From Ferrovibrio sp041906005 (GTDB lineage: Bacteria; Pseudomonadota; Alphaproteobacteria; Ferrovibrionales; Ferrovibrionaceae): a DNA stretch of 64,000 nt. A program made the position numbers and the translations under genes. This document shows, in pieces, positions 33,815 to 42,196 of this stretch (position 1 is its first letter; each line of letters starts with the position of its first letter). The notes beneath the pieces were generated by a model. The model had not been told where the DNA came from. It searched no databases and was given only the letters and a program-made list of their open reading frames with translations. The stretch covers positions 806,001 through 870,000 of the forward strand of contig NZ_JAYRJY010000001.1 of the NCBI RefSeq assembly GCF_041906005.1, written 5' to 3'.

Positions 33815-36800
33815 ATGGTTCTCTCCGATCTTTCGATCAAGCGCCCGGTCTTCGCCACCGTCATGGCGCTGATCCTGATCATCTTCGGGCTGTTCGCGCT
33901 GCGCGGCATGGCCGTGCGCGAATATCCCGACATCGATCCGCCCGCCGTCAGCGTCACCACCATCTATCGCGGTGCATCGGCGGAAATCATCGAGAGCAAG
34001 ATCACCCAGATCATCGAGGACTCGGTCGCCGGCATCGAGGGCATCCGCTCGATCACCTCGGCCAGCCGCGAGGAATCCAGCTCGATCAGCATCGAGTTCA
34101 ATCTGAACCGTGACGTCGACTCGGCAGCCAACGACGTGCGCGACAAGGTCTCCCGTGTGCTCACCAAGCTGCCGGCCGAAGCCGACCAGCCGGTGATCGC
34201 CAAGACCGAGGCCGATGCCCGCCCGATCATCTACATCTCGATGTTCAGCGACCGGCTCAGCCTGCTGGAACTGACCGACTATGCCGACCGCTATCTGGTG
34301 GACCAGCTTTCCATCATCGACGGCGTGGCCTCGGTGAATATCTATGGCGCCCGGCGCTATTCCATGCGCGTCTATCTCGACCGCATGGCCATGGCGGCCC
34401 GCAATGTTACCGTGCAGGACGTCGAGGAGGCGATCCGTCGCCAGAATGTCGAGTTGCCGTCCGGACGCGTGGAAAGCAGCATGCGCGAATTCACCGTGCG
34501 CGCCGAATCCGGGCTGCGCACGGCGCAGCAGTTCCGCAACATCGTGTTGCGCGAGCAGGATGGTTACCTGCTGCGCCTGGGCGAGGTGGCGAAGATCGAA
34601 CTCGGCGCCGAGGACGACCGCACCGAGCAGCGCGTCAATGGCACCACGGCTATCGGCCTGGGCATCATCCGCCAGTCCAAGGCCAACGCCATGGACATTT
34701 CCAATGGCGTGAACCGGGCGGTCGAACGCCTGCAGGGCAGCCTGCCCTCCGGCGTGCGCATGGAGATCAGCTACGACCAGTCGAAATTCATCAGCCAGTC
34801 GATCTACGAGGTATTCCATGCCTTGATGGTGGCCCTGGGTCTGGTGATCGGCGTGATCTTCCTGTTCCTGCGCTCCTGGCGTGCCACCCTGATTCCCGCC
34901 GTGGCGATCCCGGTATCGGTGATCGGTTCCTTCATCATCATTGGCGCGTTGGGTTATTCCATAAACGTGCTGACCCTGCTGGCGCTGGTGCTGGCCATCG
35001 GCCTGGTGGTCGATGACGCCATCGTGGTGCTGGAAAACATCCATCGCCGCATCGAACTGGGCGAGCCGCCTCTGCTGGCATCGTTGCGCGGCGCGCGCCA
35101 GATCGGCTTCGCCGTCATCGCCACCACGGTCGTGCTGATCGCCGTGTTCGTGCCGATCTCGCTGATGGAAGGCAATACCGGCCGCCTGTTCCGCGAATTC
35201 GGCATTTCGGTGGCCGCTTCAGTGCTGTTCTCCGGCTTCGTCGCCCTGACGCTGACACCGATGATGTGCTCGAAACTGCTGCACGAGGCAAAGGACGAGG
35301 GCTGGTTCTATCACGTCACCGAGAAGTTCTTCGTTGGCATGTCCAACAGCTACGGCTGGCTGCTGCGCCGCGCGCTCGGCGCCCCGGTACTGGTGCTGGT
35401 GCTCGGCGGCGTGGTGTCGGTCGCCGCTTACCTGATGTTCCTCGCCCTGCCGCGCGAATTTGCGCCCACCGAGGATCGCGGCGTTTTCTTCGTCTCGGTC
35501 ACCGGTCCCGAGGGTTCCAGTTACGAATACACGCGCAACAACATCATCAAGGTCGAGGAAGTCCTGCGTCCGTACGTCGAGCGCGGCGACGCCTCCGTGG
35601 TTCAGTCCTTTATCGCGCCCGCCTGGGGCGGCCGCCCCTCACCGGTCAACTCGGCCTTCATGGTGGTCCGGCTCAAGGACTGGTCCGACCGTAACGTGAA
35701 ACAGCAGGAACTGGTGAAGGAGGTATTCCCAAAGCTGCTGTCGATTACTGGCGTCCGCGCCTTTGCCATCAACCCACCCAGCCTCGGCCTGCCCGGCAGC
35801 CAGGCGCCAGTTCAGTTCGTGATCGGTGGCCCGACCTATCCGGTGCTGGATGAGTGGGCCGAACGCGTACTGGAACGCGCTTTGCAGAACCCCAGCCTGC
35901 TGAACGTCGACAAGAGCTACAAGCCGAGCCGGCCGGAAATCCAGGTCAACATCAACCGCGACCGCGCCGCCGACCTCGGCGTGCCGGTGGAGACGATCGG
36001 CCGTACGCTGGAAACCATGCTGGGCTCGCGCGAGGTCACCAATTTCCAGCGTGAAGGCAAGCAGTACAAGGTGCTGGTACAGGCCCCCGTCGAGCAACGC
36101 GTCACGCCCAGCGACCTGAACAACATTTATGTCCGCGCCGGCGGCGCGAACGGCAAGCTGGTGCCGCTCGCCAGCCTGGTCACCATCAAGGAAGGGGCCA
36201 ATGCGCGCGAACTGAACCGCACCGACCGCCTGCGCTCGGTCACCATCACGGCCTCGCTGGCTCCAGGCTATACCCTCGGCCAGGCCCTGGAATTCCTCGA
36301 CCGGACAGCGGCCGAGGTCCTGCCGCCCGAGGCGCGCATCTCCTATGCCGGTCAAAGCCGCGAGTTCAAGGATTCATCGGCCGCGATCTACCTTACTTTC
36401 GCCCTCGCGCTGATCGTGGTGTTCCTGGTGCTGGCCGCGCAGTTCGAAAGCTGGATCCATCCCACCATCATCATCTTCTCGGTGCCGCTGGCGGTGACCG
36501 GCGCCCTCGGGGCCTTGCTGCTGGCCGGGCAGACGCTGAATGTCTACAGCCAGATCGGCATTATCATGCTGATCGGCCTGATCGCAAAGAATGCAATCCT
36601 GATCGTCGAGTTCGCCAATCAGTTGCGCGATGAAGGTCAAAGCATCTTTGATGCCGTCACCAACGCATCCACCGTCCGGTTGCGCCCCATCCTGATGACC
36701 ACCATCGCCACCATTTTCGGCGCCGTGCCGCTGGCTGCGGCCAGCGGGGCCGGCGCCGAGTCGCGTTCGGCGCTGGGCTGGGTGATCGTCGGCGGCATGA

Positions 36801-36952
36801 CATTCGCCACCCTGCTCAGCCTGTTCGTTGTGCCGGTGCTGTATATCCTGCTGGCCCGGTTCACCAAGCCTGCCGGCTTCATCGCCCGCAAGCTGAGCGA
36901 ACTGGAAAAGCGACCCGATGTGGATGTCGGCAAACCGGATGCCGCCGAGTAG
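33815..36952 (+). CDS. RND multidrug efflux permease (pump 2), AcrB/MexF-like
   Basis: From ATG 33815 the 1045-residue protein begins MVLSDLSIKRPVFATVMALI. The proton relay is complete: Asp-Asp in TM4 ('GLVVDDAIVVLENI') and Lys in TM10 ('GLIAKNAILIVEFANQ'). Other RND signatures are 'REYPDIDPPAVSV' and 'LRPILMTTIATIFGAVPLA' in parts. It is a drug/proton antiporter of the hydrophobe/amphiphile efflux family. The start is set by GGAG 8 bases upstream. It is paired with the upstream adaptor and followed by a terminator. Confidence 0.92.
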   Translation: MVLSDLSIKRPVFATVMALILIIFGLFALRGMAVREYPDIDPPAVSVTTIYRGASAEIIESKITQIIEDSVAGIEGIRSITSASREESSSISIEFNLNRDVDSAANDVRDKVSRVLTKLPAEADQPVIAKTEADARPIIYISMFSDRLSLLELTDYADRYLVDQLSIIDGVASVNIYGARRYSMRVYLDRMAMAARNVTVQDVEEAIRRQNVELPSGRVESSMREFTVRAESGLRTAQQFRNIVLREQDGYLLRLGEVAKIELGAEDDRTEQRVNGTTAIGLGIIRQSKANAMDISNGVNRAVERLQGSLPSGVRMEISYDQSKFISQSIYEVFHALMVALGLVIGVIFLFLRSWRATLIPAVAIPVSVIGSFIIIGALGYSINVLTLLALVLAIGLVVDDAIVVLENIHRRIELGEPPLLASLRGARQIGFAVIATTVVLIAVFVPISLMEGNTGRLFREFGISVAASVLFSGFVALTLTPMMCSKLLHEAKDEGWFYHVTEKFFVGMSNSYGWLLRRALGAPVLVLVLGGVVSVAAYLMFLALPREFAPTEDRGVFFVSVTGPEGSSYEYTRNNIIKVEEVLRPYVERGDASVVQSFIAPAWGGRPSPVNSAFMVVRLKDWSDRNVKQQELVKEVFPKLLSITGVRAFAINPPSLGLPGSQAPVQFVIGGPTYPVLDEWAERVLERALQNPSLLNVDKSYKPSRPEIQVNINRDRAADLGVPVETIGRTLETMLGSREVTNFQREGKQYKVLVQAPVEQRVTPSDLNNIYVRAGGANGKLVPLASLVTIKEGANARELNRTDRLRSVTITASLAPGYTLGQALEFLDRTAAEVLPPEARISYAGQSREFKDSSAAIYLTFALALIVVFLVLAAQFESWIHPTIIIFSVPLAVTGALGALLLAGQTLNVYSQIGIIMLIGLIAKNAILIVEFANQLRDEGQSIFDAVTNASTVRLRPILMTTIATIFGAVPLAAASGAGAESRSALGWVIVGGMTFATLLSLFVVPVLYILLARFTKPAGFIARKLSELEKRPDVDVGKPDAAE

Positions 36953-37010
36953 CCGCCGGCCCCGAGGTTACCGCTTGATAACCTAGACGCAGCCCTGCCC
37001 GGCAGGATCA

Positions 37011-37033
37011 AATGGGCGTTGGCCCATTCTTTT
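37011..37033 (+). terminator. Intrinsic terminator after RND pump 2
   Basis: Arms AATGGGC (37011-37017) and GCCCATT (37022-37028) with loop GTTG are followed by CTTTT. It sits 58 bases after the permease stop and 20 bases before the Hpt gene. Confidence 0.6.
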
Positions 37034-37052
37034 CTGCCGTGCAGACACCGTC

Positions 37053-37490
37053 ATGACCAAAGACAACCCTGAGACCTCCGAGTCGATCGCTTTCGGCACG
37101 GCCGTTGCCAATGCACAGGCGGCCGTGGCCGGCCTGTCGGAACAATATATCGGCTGGGTCAATGACGACCTGAAACGCCTCGATGCCGCTATCGCCGCCA
37201 TTGGCGACGACAAGGATGCGGGGAAGTGGCGTGCCGTCTATGACGTGGCGCATGACATCAAGGGACAGGGCAGCACCTTTGGGTATCAGCTGGTAACCGA
37301 TATCGGGCAGCTTCTGTGCCGCTATGTCGATGAGGCGAGCAAGCGCAAGGCGGTCGATCTTGAAATCATCGCCGCCCATGTTGCCGCCCTGCGCACCGTG
37401 GTCGACAATCGCATCCAGGGTCAGGCCGGCGAGATCGGCGCGGAAATCCTCGACGCATTGCGTTCGGCGGCGGCCAAAAGCCTCGCCTGA
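37053..37490 (+). CDS. Histidine phosphotransfer (Hpt) domain protein
   Basis: The 145-residue soluble protein is a helical Hpt domain. The phosphorylatable His67 lies in 'DVAHDIKGQGSTFGY', which fits the H-x-x-K-G-x-G Hpt signature, followed by 'QLVTDIGQLLCRYVDE'. Such proteins carry phosphate between receiver domains of hybrid kinases and response regulators, or act in their place. No kinase is encoded nearby. Its only neighbour is the convergent receiver-like gene, whose phosphate-accepting Asp is missing. Confidence 0.8.
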   Translation: MTKDNPETSESIAFGTAVANAQAAVAGLSEQYIGWVNDDLKRLDAAIAAIGDDKDAGKWRAVYDVAHDIKGQGSTFGYQLVTDIGQLLCRYVDEASKRKAVDLEIIAAHVAALRTVVDNRIQGQAGEIGAEILDALRSAAAKSLA

Positions 37491-37493
37491 GGC

Positions 37494-38036
37494 TCAGCGC
37501 TTCCTTTTGTCATCGCCGCGACGGAACGGTCCGGCATAGTCGCCGCGCACCTGACGCCGCCGGTCGGGTCCGAAATAGTTTTCGCCCCGCACGAATTTCC
37601 GTGGCCGCTCGATGATTTCACGCAGCCGCGCCTCCAGCGCCTTGGCCGAGGGTGGCAGCACCAGAATTTCGTTCACGCCGGCATCCAGCGCCGCTCGCAC
37701 CCGTTCGCGCGTCACCGTGGACGTGGCGACGATGATCGGCAGGAACGGGTTCGGCGAAGCCGGGTCCTGCCGTATTCTGCGTGCAAGGGCGATACCGCCA
37801 TCCCCGCCGTCCCCATCCGGCCCCGGTAATTCCCACCGGCAGATCAGGGCATCGATTTTGTTGCCTGTTGACGTTTCCGCGGGACGATCCGCCAGCGCAG
37901 CCCAGGCCTGCGCAATGCCGGGCACGCAAGTCGGCGGCCGTATGCCAAGGCTGCCGAACAGGCTGCGCCAGGTGGCCTGCATGCTGGAATCCGCTTCAAC
38001 AAGCAGCAGATCCAGGCGGCTCAGATCGTAGGGCAT
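37494..38036 (-). CDS. Pseudo-receiver protein with GPDRRR tail
   Basis: From ATG 38036 (GGAG 7 bases upstream) the 180-residue protein folds as a receiver domain: 'LDLLLVEADSSMQATWRSLF', 'IDALICRWELPGPDG', 'LPIIVATSTVTRERVRAALDAGVNEILVLP'. The residue at the phosphoacceptor position is Arg67 (codon CGG) instead of Asp. The usual Lys-Pro is replaced by Pro-Pro ('VLPPSAKAL'), and the first acidic pair is Glu-Ala-Asp. It therefore cannot be phosphorylated in the usual way. The basic C-terminal tail contains 'NYFGPDRRRQVRG', a motif shared with other alphaproteobacterial receiver proteins. It faces the Hpt gene with a 3-base gap. Confidence 0.8.
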   Translation of the reverse strand: MPYDLSRLDLLLVEADSSMQATWRSLFGSLGIRPPTCVPGIAQAWAALADRPAETSTGNKIDALICRWELPGPDGDGGDGGIALARRIRQDPASPNPFLPIIVATSTVTRERVRAALDAGVNEILVLPPSAKALEARLREIIERPRKFVRGENYFGPDRRRQVRGDYAGPFRRGDDKRKR

Positions 38037-38111
38037 CGCATATCTCCGCACCGCAGCCTTTACAGTGCGGCAACTTCGCCCTTTGTTACTACAGGTCAGC
38101 GGAGCAGGAAA

Positions 38112-38747
38112 ATGCCCTCAACGAATCTCGACGATGTCCATTATTACGAACCGGCGCACGGCCACGGCCTGGCCCATGACCCGTTCAAGGCCATCGTCGG
38201 GCCACGGCCGATCGGCTGGATATCATCCTGCGACCGCGACGGGCGGGTGAATCTTGCCCCTTACAGCTACTTCAACGCCTTTCACGACAAGCCGCCGATC
38301 ATCGCCTTTGGCAGCAGCGACTGGAAAGACAGCATCGCCAATATCGAGGCGACCGGCGAATTCGCCACCAGTCTCGCAACGCGGCCTTTGGCCGAGGCAA
38401 TGAACCGCACTTCGGCTCCGGTGGCCCGAGGCATCGACGAATTCGAACTGGCCGGCCTGACGCCGGCACCCTGCCGGCAAATCCGGCCGCCACGCGTTGC
38501 CGGCAGTCCTGCCGCCCTGGAATGCAGGTTGCTGCAGATCCTGCGCCAGCATGACCTGCAGGGCCGCGCCCTGGATGCCTGGATGGTGATCGGTCAGGTG
38601 GTTGGCGTGCATATCGCACGAGCCTTCATCCGCGATGGCCTGTTCGATACGGCCGCCGCGCGGCCGATCATGCGGGGTGGATATATGGCCGATTATTTCG
38701 AGGCCACGCCGGAAACCCTGTTCCGCATGCGCCGCCCAACGGCCTGA
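38112..38747 (+). CDS. Flavin reductase family protein (DIM6/NTAB)
   Basis: The 211-residue protein has the split-barrel flavin-binding fold: 'PFKAIVGPRPIGWISSCDRDGRVNLAPYSYFNAF' in pieces and 'PPIIAFGSS'. This arrangement is typical of FMN-binding reductases that supply reduced flavin to monooxygenases or act on their own. The gene is divergent from the pseudo-receiver gene across about 75 bases. No monooxygenase partner is seen nearby, so its role remains open. Confidence 0.85.
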   Translation: MPSTNLDDVHYYEPAHGHGLAHDPFKAIVGPRPIGWISSCDRDGRVNLAPYSYFNAFHDKPPIIAFGSSDWKDSIANIEATGEFATSLATRPLAEAMNRTSAPVARGIDEFELAGLTPAPCRQIRPPRVAGSPAALECRLLQILRQHDLQGRALDAWMVIGQVVGVHIARAFIRDGLFDTAAARPIMRGGYMADYFEATPETLFRMRRPTA

Positions 38748-38831
38748 ATGGCCAACGCTGCATTGCAGCATCCACCCGCATAAAGGGCTGGTCCGGACGG
38801 CAAACGGCCCTGCGACCCCTCGTCGCGGCCA

Positions 38832-38867
38832 GGGCACACGTGCCCCTCTAGCCAGCCCGGCGCCGGG
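38832..38867. promoter_or_regulatory. Two palindromes upstream of hemA
   Basis: GGGCAC-AC-GTGCCC (38832-38845) and CCCGGCGCCGGG (38856-38867) lie 80-116 bases before hemA, followed by TAATAT (38873-38878), a possible -10. They may be operators or leader hairpins. Confidence 0.3.
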
Positions 38868-38947
38868 GGCGCTAATATCCGGCACCAGCACAGGATTTTC
38901 ACGCCGGAGGCAAATTGCCGACCGGCCCGACCAGGCAGTACAGCCCC

Positions 38948-40162
38948 ATGGATTACGAAGCCCTCTTCGGCCAGGCGGTCGACAAGTTGCGCGCGGAAAA
39001 GCGCTATCGGGTATTCACGGAACTGGCTCGCAATTGCGGCAGCTTTCCGGTTGCCGACAATTTCAGCGGCATCGGCCCCGCCAAGCTCACCATCTGGTGC
39101 TCAAACGACTATCTCGGCATGGGCCAGCACCCGGCCGTGATCCAGGCGATGCAACAAGCCGCCGCCCAGTTCGGCGCCGGCGCCGGCGGCACCCGCAATA
39201 TTTCCGGCAACAGCCACGCCGTGGTCGAACTGGAAGCTGAACTGGCCGACCTGCACGGCAAGCAGGCCGCGCTGGCTTTCATGTCGGGCTACATCGCCAA
39301 CCAGACCTCGCTGTCCACGCTGGCCAAGCTGCTGCCTGACTGCATCATCCTTTCGGATGCCGACAACCACAATTCGATGATCGAGGGCATCCGGCAGTCC
39401 GGCTGCGAGCGTCACATCTTCCGCCATAACGACGTGGCTCACCTGGAAGAGTTGCTCAAGGGCCTGCCGCCGGATCGGCCGAAGCTGATCGCCTTCGAAA
39501 GCGTTTATTCGATGGATGGCGACATCGCGCCGATCCATGCCATTTGCGACCTGGCCGACAAATACGGCGCCATGACCTATCTGGACGAGGTGCATGCTGT
39601 CGGCCTGTATGGCAACCGTGGTGGCGGCATCGCCGACCGTGACGATGCCATGCATCGCCTGCACATCATCCAGGGCACCCTGGGCAAGGCATTCGGTGTG
39701 GTCGGCGGCTATATCGCCGGCTCAAAGACCATGATCGACGCCGTGCGCTCCTATGCACCGGCCTTCATCTTCTCCACCGCCATGCCGCCGGCGATCGCCG
39801 CCGCCGCGAGCGCCAGCGTGCGCCATCTCAAACAGAGCCAGGTCGAGCGCACCCGCCACCAGGAACGCGCGGCCACATTGCGCCGGATGCTGCTGAACGC
39901 CGGCCTGCCAGTGCTGGTGAACCAGAGCCATATCGTGCCGGTCATGGTCGGCGATCCCGCCCTGTGCAAGGCTGCCTCGGATATGCTGCTGGCCGATCAC
40001 GGCATCTACATCCAGCCGATCAATTATCCGACGGTGCCGCGCGGCACCGAGCGGCTGCGCATCACGCCCACCCCGGTGCATACCGATGCGATGATGCAGG
40101 CCCTGACCGCCGCCCTGCTGGATGTCTGGCAGCGCCTGGGTCTCAGCCGGAAGGCGGCCTGA
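38948..40162 (+). CDS. hemA: 5-aminolevulinate synthase
   Basis: The 404-residue PLP enzyme condenses glycine with succinyl-CoA to 5-aminolevulinate, the first step of C4-type haem synthesis. It starts MDYEALFGQAVDKLRAEKRY, as its relatives do, and contains 'CSNDYLGMG', 'GAGAGGTRNISGNSH', 'SGYIANQTS' and 'YLDEVHAVGLYG'. The PLP lysine is Lys247 in 'GTLGKAFGVVGGYIAG'. Length is normal. A TTG at 38915 has a better ribosome site (GGAGG 5 bases upstream) and would add 11 residues; the shorter form fits the family. The gene is alone between the flavin reductase and the P-loop gene. Confidence 0.95.
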   Translation: MDYEALFGQAVDKLRAEKRYRVFTELARNCGSFPVADNFSGIGPAKLTIWCSNDYLGMGQHPAVIQAMQQAAAQFGAGAGGTRNISGNSHAVVELEAELADLHGKQAALAFMSGYIANQTSLSTLAKLLPDCIILSDADNHNSMIEGIRQSGCERHIFRHNDVAHLEELLKGLPPDRPKLIAFESVYSMDGDIAPIHAICDLADKYGAMTYLDEVHAVGLYGNRGGGIADRDDAMHRLHIIQGTLGKAFGVVGGYIAGSKTMIDAVRSYAPAFIFSTAMPPAIAAAASASVRHLKQSQVERTRHQERAATLRRMLLNAGLPVLVNQSHIVPVMVGDPALCKAASDMLLADHGIYIQPINYPTVPRGTERLRITPTPVHTDAMMQALTAALLDVWQRLGLSRKAA

Positions 40163-40207
40163 GGAATTCGAAAAACCGGCCGCCGTCTCGCGCCAGCCCG
40201 CCTGGCT

Positions 40208-40226
40208 GCCGCCTGAGGAAGGCGGC
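40208..40226 (+). terminator. Hairpin after hemA
   Basis: GCCGCCT (40208-40214) and AGGCGGC (40220-40226) form a perfect stem followed by CTTGTATATTT. The T tract is imperfect. A second, AT-rich stem AACTAC-TTGTA-GTAGTT followed by TTT lies near 40308-40327. Confidence 0.4.
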
Positions 40227-40357
40227 CTTGTATATTTCCCGTTCTGTTTCCAATTTTTTATCTGTTTGCGGCATTTCTGTATGGCATGAACGATGGATGC
40301 CCGATAACTACTTGTAGTAGTTTTTAGATCATTCCAATCCTCTGCCATCAGGCCGCG

Positions 40358-40849
40358 ATGTCGCAACAGATTTTCCGCTCGCTCACGGATTTCGGCTTTT
40401 CCGCCCCCCAGCTCCAGATCCTGCGGGAACGGCTGGCTGTGCCGCAATTCGTTTACTTCTCCGGCCCGGCCGGTGGCGGCAAGACCAAGGCTGCCCTGAT
40501 GGTGGCCTGGACCTATTTCCAGGCTCTGAACCGCCCTCTGCGCATCGATGGCCAGGACATGACCACCGATCAGATTCGCCAGGCCGCCAAGGAGCATAAC
40601 GCCGGCATCCTGTTCAACGACATGGCATCGGTGCACGATTACATGAAAGCTGGCTATTGCCTGGATTGTCGCATGATCGCCCTGGGAATCGCCTTCGACG
40701 GACCGGCCATCGCGGCCCAGGCCCATGCCTATCTGCTGGCCTATTTGCCCGGCCTGGCGATCCGCAACGACGTCACGGTGATTGCCGTCGGCCCGGGCAA
40801 CGAAGAGACCGGCTTTTCCGCCTACAGCGTCGATTTCTACGTCGGCTGA
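40358..40849 (+). CDS. Small P-loop protein resembling a secretion-ATPase fragment
   Basis: The 163-residue protein has a Walker A motif, GPAGGGKT, at residues 36-43. The lead-in 'LTDFGFSAPQLQILRERLAVPQFVYFSG' in pieces resembles the segment before Walker A in GspE/PilT-type ATPases ('LGF...L..L....G.....GPTGSGKT'). Walker B, the Asp and His boxes, and the N-terminal domain of that family are missing, and the protein ends near where the core would continue. It is not obviously broken: the frame is open and has its own start and stop. The function is unknown. No pilus or secretion genes are nearby. Confidence 0.6.
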   Translation: MSQQIFRSLTDFGFSAPQLQILRERLAVPQFVYFSGPAGGGKTKAALMVAWTYFQALNRPLRIDGQDMTTDQIRQAAKEHNAGILFNDMASVHDYMKAGYCLDCRMIALGIAFDGPAIAAQAHAYLLAYLPGLAIRNDVTVIAVGPGNEETGFSAYSVDFYVG

Positions 40850-40906
40850 ATGCCCGCGTATGCCTGTGCCAAGTTGCCGCAGGCATTGATCTTAAGGCGG
40901 ATTCGT

Positions 40907-40920
40907 TTGATCTCGATCAA
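40907..40920. promoter_or_regulatory. FNR/FixK-type box upstream of ompW
   Basis: TTGAT-CTCG-ATCAA is a perfect match to the FNR family consensus. Its centre lies about 117 bases before ompW. A -10-like CATGAT (40942-40947) about 22 bases downstream would put the box near -41, the class II activator position. A second half-site TTGAT is at 40886-40890. Confidence 0.7.
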
Positions 40921-41030
40921 CGCCGGCTGACCCTCGATTGTCATGATGCGGCCGCGATGTCCCTCCCCGGACGCGCAGGACAAGTACCGTCCGGGTATGG
41001 CGGTGCGGACAAATGACAATGGAGCGCATG

Positions 41031-41687
41031 ATGCGTATCGGAAACACTTTCGCAGCGGCAGCAGGCGCAGCCCTTCTGCTGTTCGGCATGATCCCCACGG
41101 AAGCTTTCGCCCAGGACGGCAAGTCCGCCGGCGACATCATGGTGCGCGGCCGCATCATCGGCCTGCTGCCCGATGAAGATTCCACGGTGACCGTCATCGG
41201 CGGCAGCGTCGATGCCAGCAACGCCTTCACCGGCGAATTGGATTTCTCGTATTTCTTCACCGACAATATCGCGGCCGAACTGATCGCCGCCACCACCAAG
41301 CACAAGATGCAGGTCGATCACGGCAGCAGCGGCGATGTGGGCCTGGGCAATGTGTGGCTGCTGCCGCCGACGCTCACCCTGCAGTATCACTTCATGCCGA
41401 AGCAGGCCTTCAGCCCCTATATCGGCGCCGGCGCCACCTATGCGGTCTTCTACAACGAGAAGGTTGCCAGCGGTCTGCGCAGCGTCGATTACGACAATGC
41501 CTGGGGCGTCGCCCTGCAGGCGGGCTTCGACTACAAGATCGCCGGCAACTGGTACTTCAATGCCGACGTGAAGAAAATCTTCCTGAACACCGACGTCAAG
41601 GTGGTCACCAATGCCGGCACCGTGATCAACGCGGATGTCGATCTCGACCCCTGGGTGGTCGGCGTCGGCGTCGGCTACAAGTTCTGA
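41031..41687 (+). CDS. ompW: OmpW family outer-membrane protein
   Basis: From ATG 41031 (GGAG 6 bases upstream) the 218-residue protein has a signal peptide (MRIGNTFAAAAGAALLLFGM then IPTEAFAQ) and an eight-strand barrel pattern. Typical OmpW pieces are 'GELDFSYFFTDNIAAELIAA', 'LPPTLTLQYHFMPKQAFSPYIGAGATYAVF' in parts, and the C-terminal 'VGVGVGYKF', ending in Phe as outer-membrane barrels do. OmpW forms a narrow channel for small hydrophobic compounds and is oxygen-regulated in enterobacteria. The FNR-type box upstream predicts the same here. A second in-frame ATG lies at 41028. Confidence 0.88.
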   Translation: MRIGNTFAAAAGAALLLFGMIPTEAFAQDGKSAGDIMVRGRIIGLLPDEDSTVTVIGGSVDASNAFTGELDFSYFFTDNIAAELIAATTKHKMQVDHGSSGDVGLGNVWLLPPTLTLQYHFMPKQAFSPYIGAGATYAVFYNEKVASGLRSVDYDNAWGVALQAGFDYKIAGNWYFNADVKKIFLNTDVKVVTNAGTVINADVDLDPWVVGVGVGYKF

Positions 41688-41769
41688 TCAGGCATCCGGG
41701 CCCGAGCGATCGGGCCCGGTCCGCCCTCGGGCCGTATCCGGCGGTTCATCCACCCTCGCCGTCCGGACT

Positions 41770-41809
41770 GCGCCCCGCCGCCTCCGCCTCCTGGCGGGGG
41801 CGTTTTTTT
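41770..41809 (+). terminator. Intrinsic terminator after ompW
   Basis: A GC-rich stem (CGCCCCGCC with GGCGGGGGCG, one bulged G, 41771-41802) is followed by seven T (41803-41809). A separate 10-bp hairpin (CCGGGCCCGA-GCGA-TCGGGCCCGG) lies earlier in the same spacer, around 41697-41720. Confidence 0.8.
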
Positions 41810-41887
41810 GCCTGCCGGCCCGCTTGACCCTCCCGGCCCGGTCCGCATCATGGGCGGCCCGAATTCGCCCAGCCGGCAGGATCAGCC

Positions 41888-42187
41888 ATGACCATCCATC
41901 CCGAATTGCAGCGCCTGCGCGACAGCATCGACAATATCGATGCCGCCCTGATCCATTTGCTGGCCGAGCGTTTCAAATGCACCCAGGCGGTGGGGCGATT
42001 GAAGGCGGCCGAGAAACTGCCCCCGGCCGACCCCGCCCGCGAGGCGCGCCAGATCGCCCGTCTGCGCCAACTGGCCGAAACCGCCAAGCTGGACCCGGAT
42101 TTTGCGGAAAAATTCCTCGCCTTCATCGTGCGCGAGGTGATCCATCATCACGAGGCCATTGCCGAACAGGCAAAGGCGGCGCGCTAG
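41888..42187 (+). CDS. Chorismate mutase, AroQ type
   Basis: The 99-residue all-helical protein has the AroQ motifs 'LRDSIDNIDAALIHLLAERFKCTQAVGRLKA' in parts (Arg and Lys of the active site) and 'FAEKFLAFIVREVIHHHEAI'. It converts chorismate to prephenate for phenylalanine and tyrosine. It is a stand-alone domain, not fused to prephenate dehydratase or dehydrogenase. No other aromatic pathway gene is nearby. It converges on DUF3309 with a gap of 9 bases. Confidence 0.9.
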   Translation: MTIHPELQRLRDSIDNIDAALIHLLAERFKCTQAVGRLKAAEKLPPADPAREARQIARLRQLAETAKLDPDFAEKFLAFIVREVIHHHEAIAEQAKAAR

Positions 42188-42196
42188 ACGGCCGGC

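Noticed and set aside
31480..33963. 828-residue leftward open frame covering the deacetylase gene and the start of RND pump 2
   Set aside because: Only 31477-32406 has family motifs and a ribosome site; the rest is antisense to the RND adaptor and reflects GC-rich codon bias.
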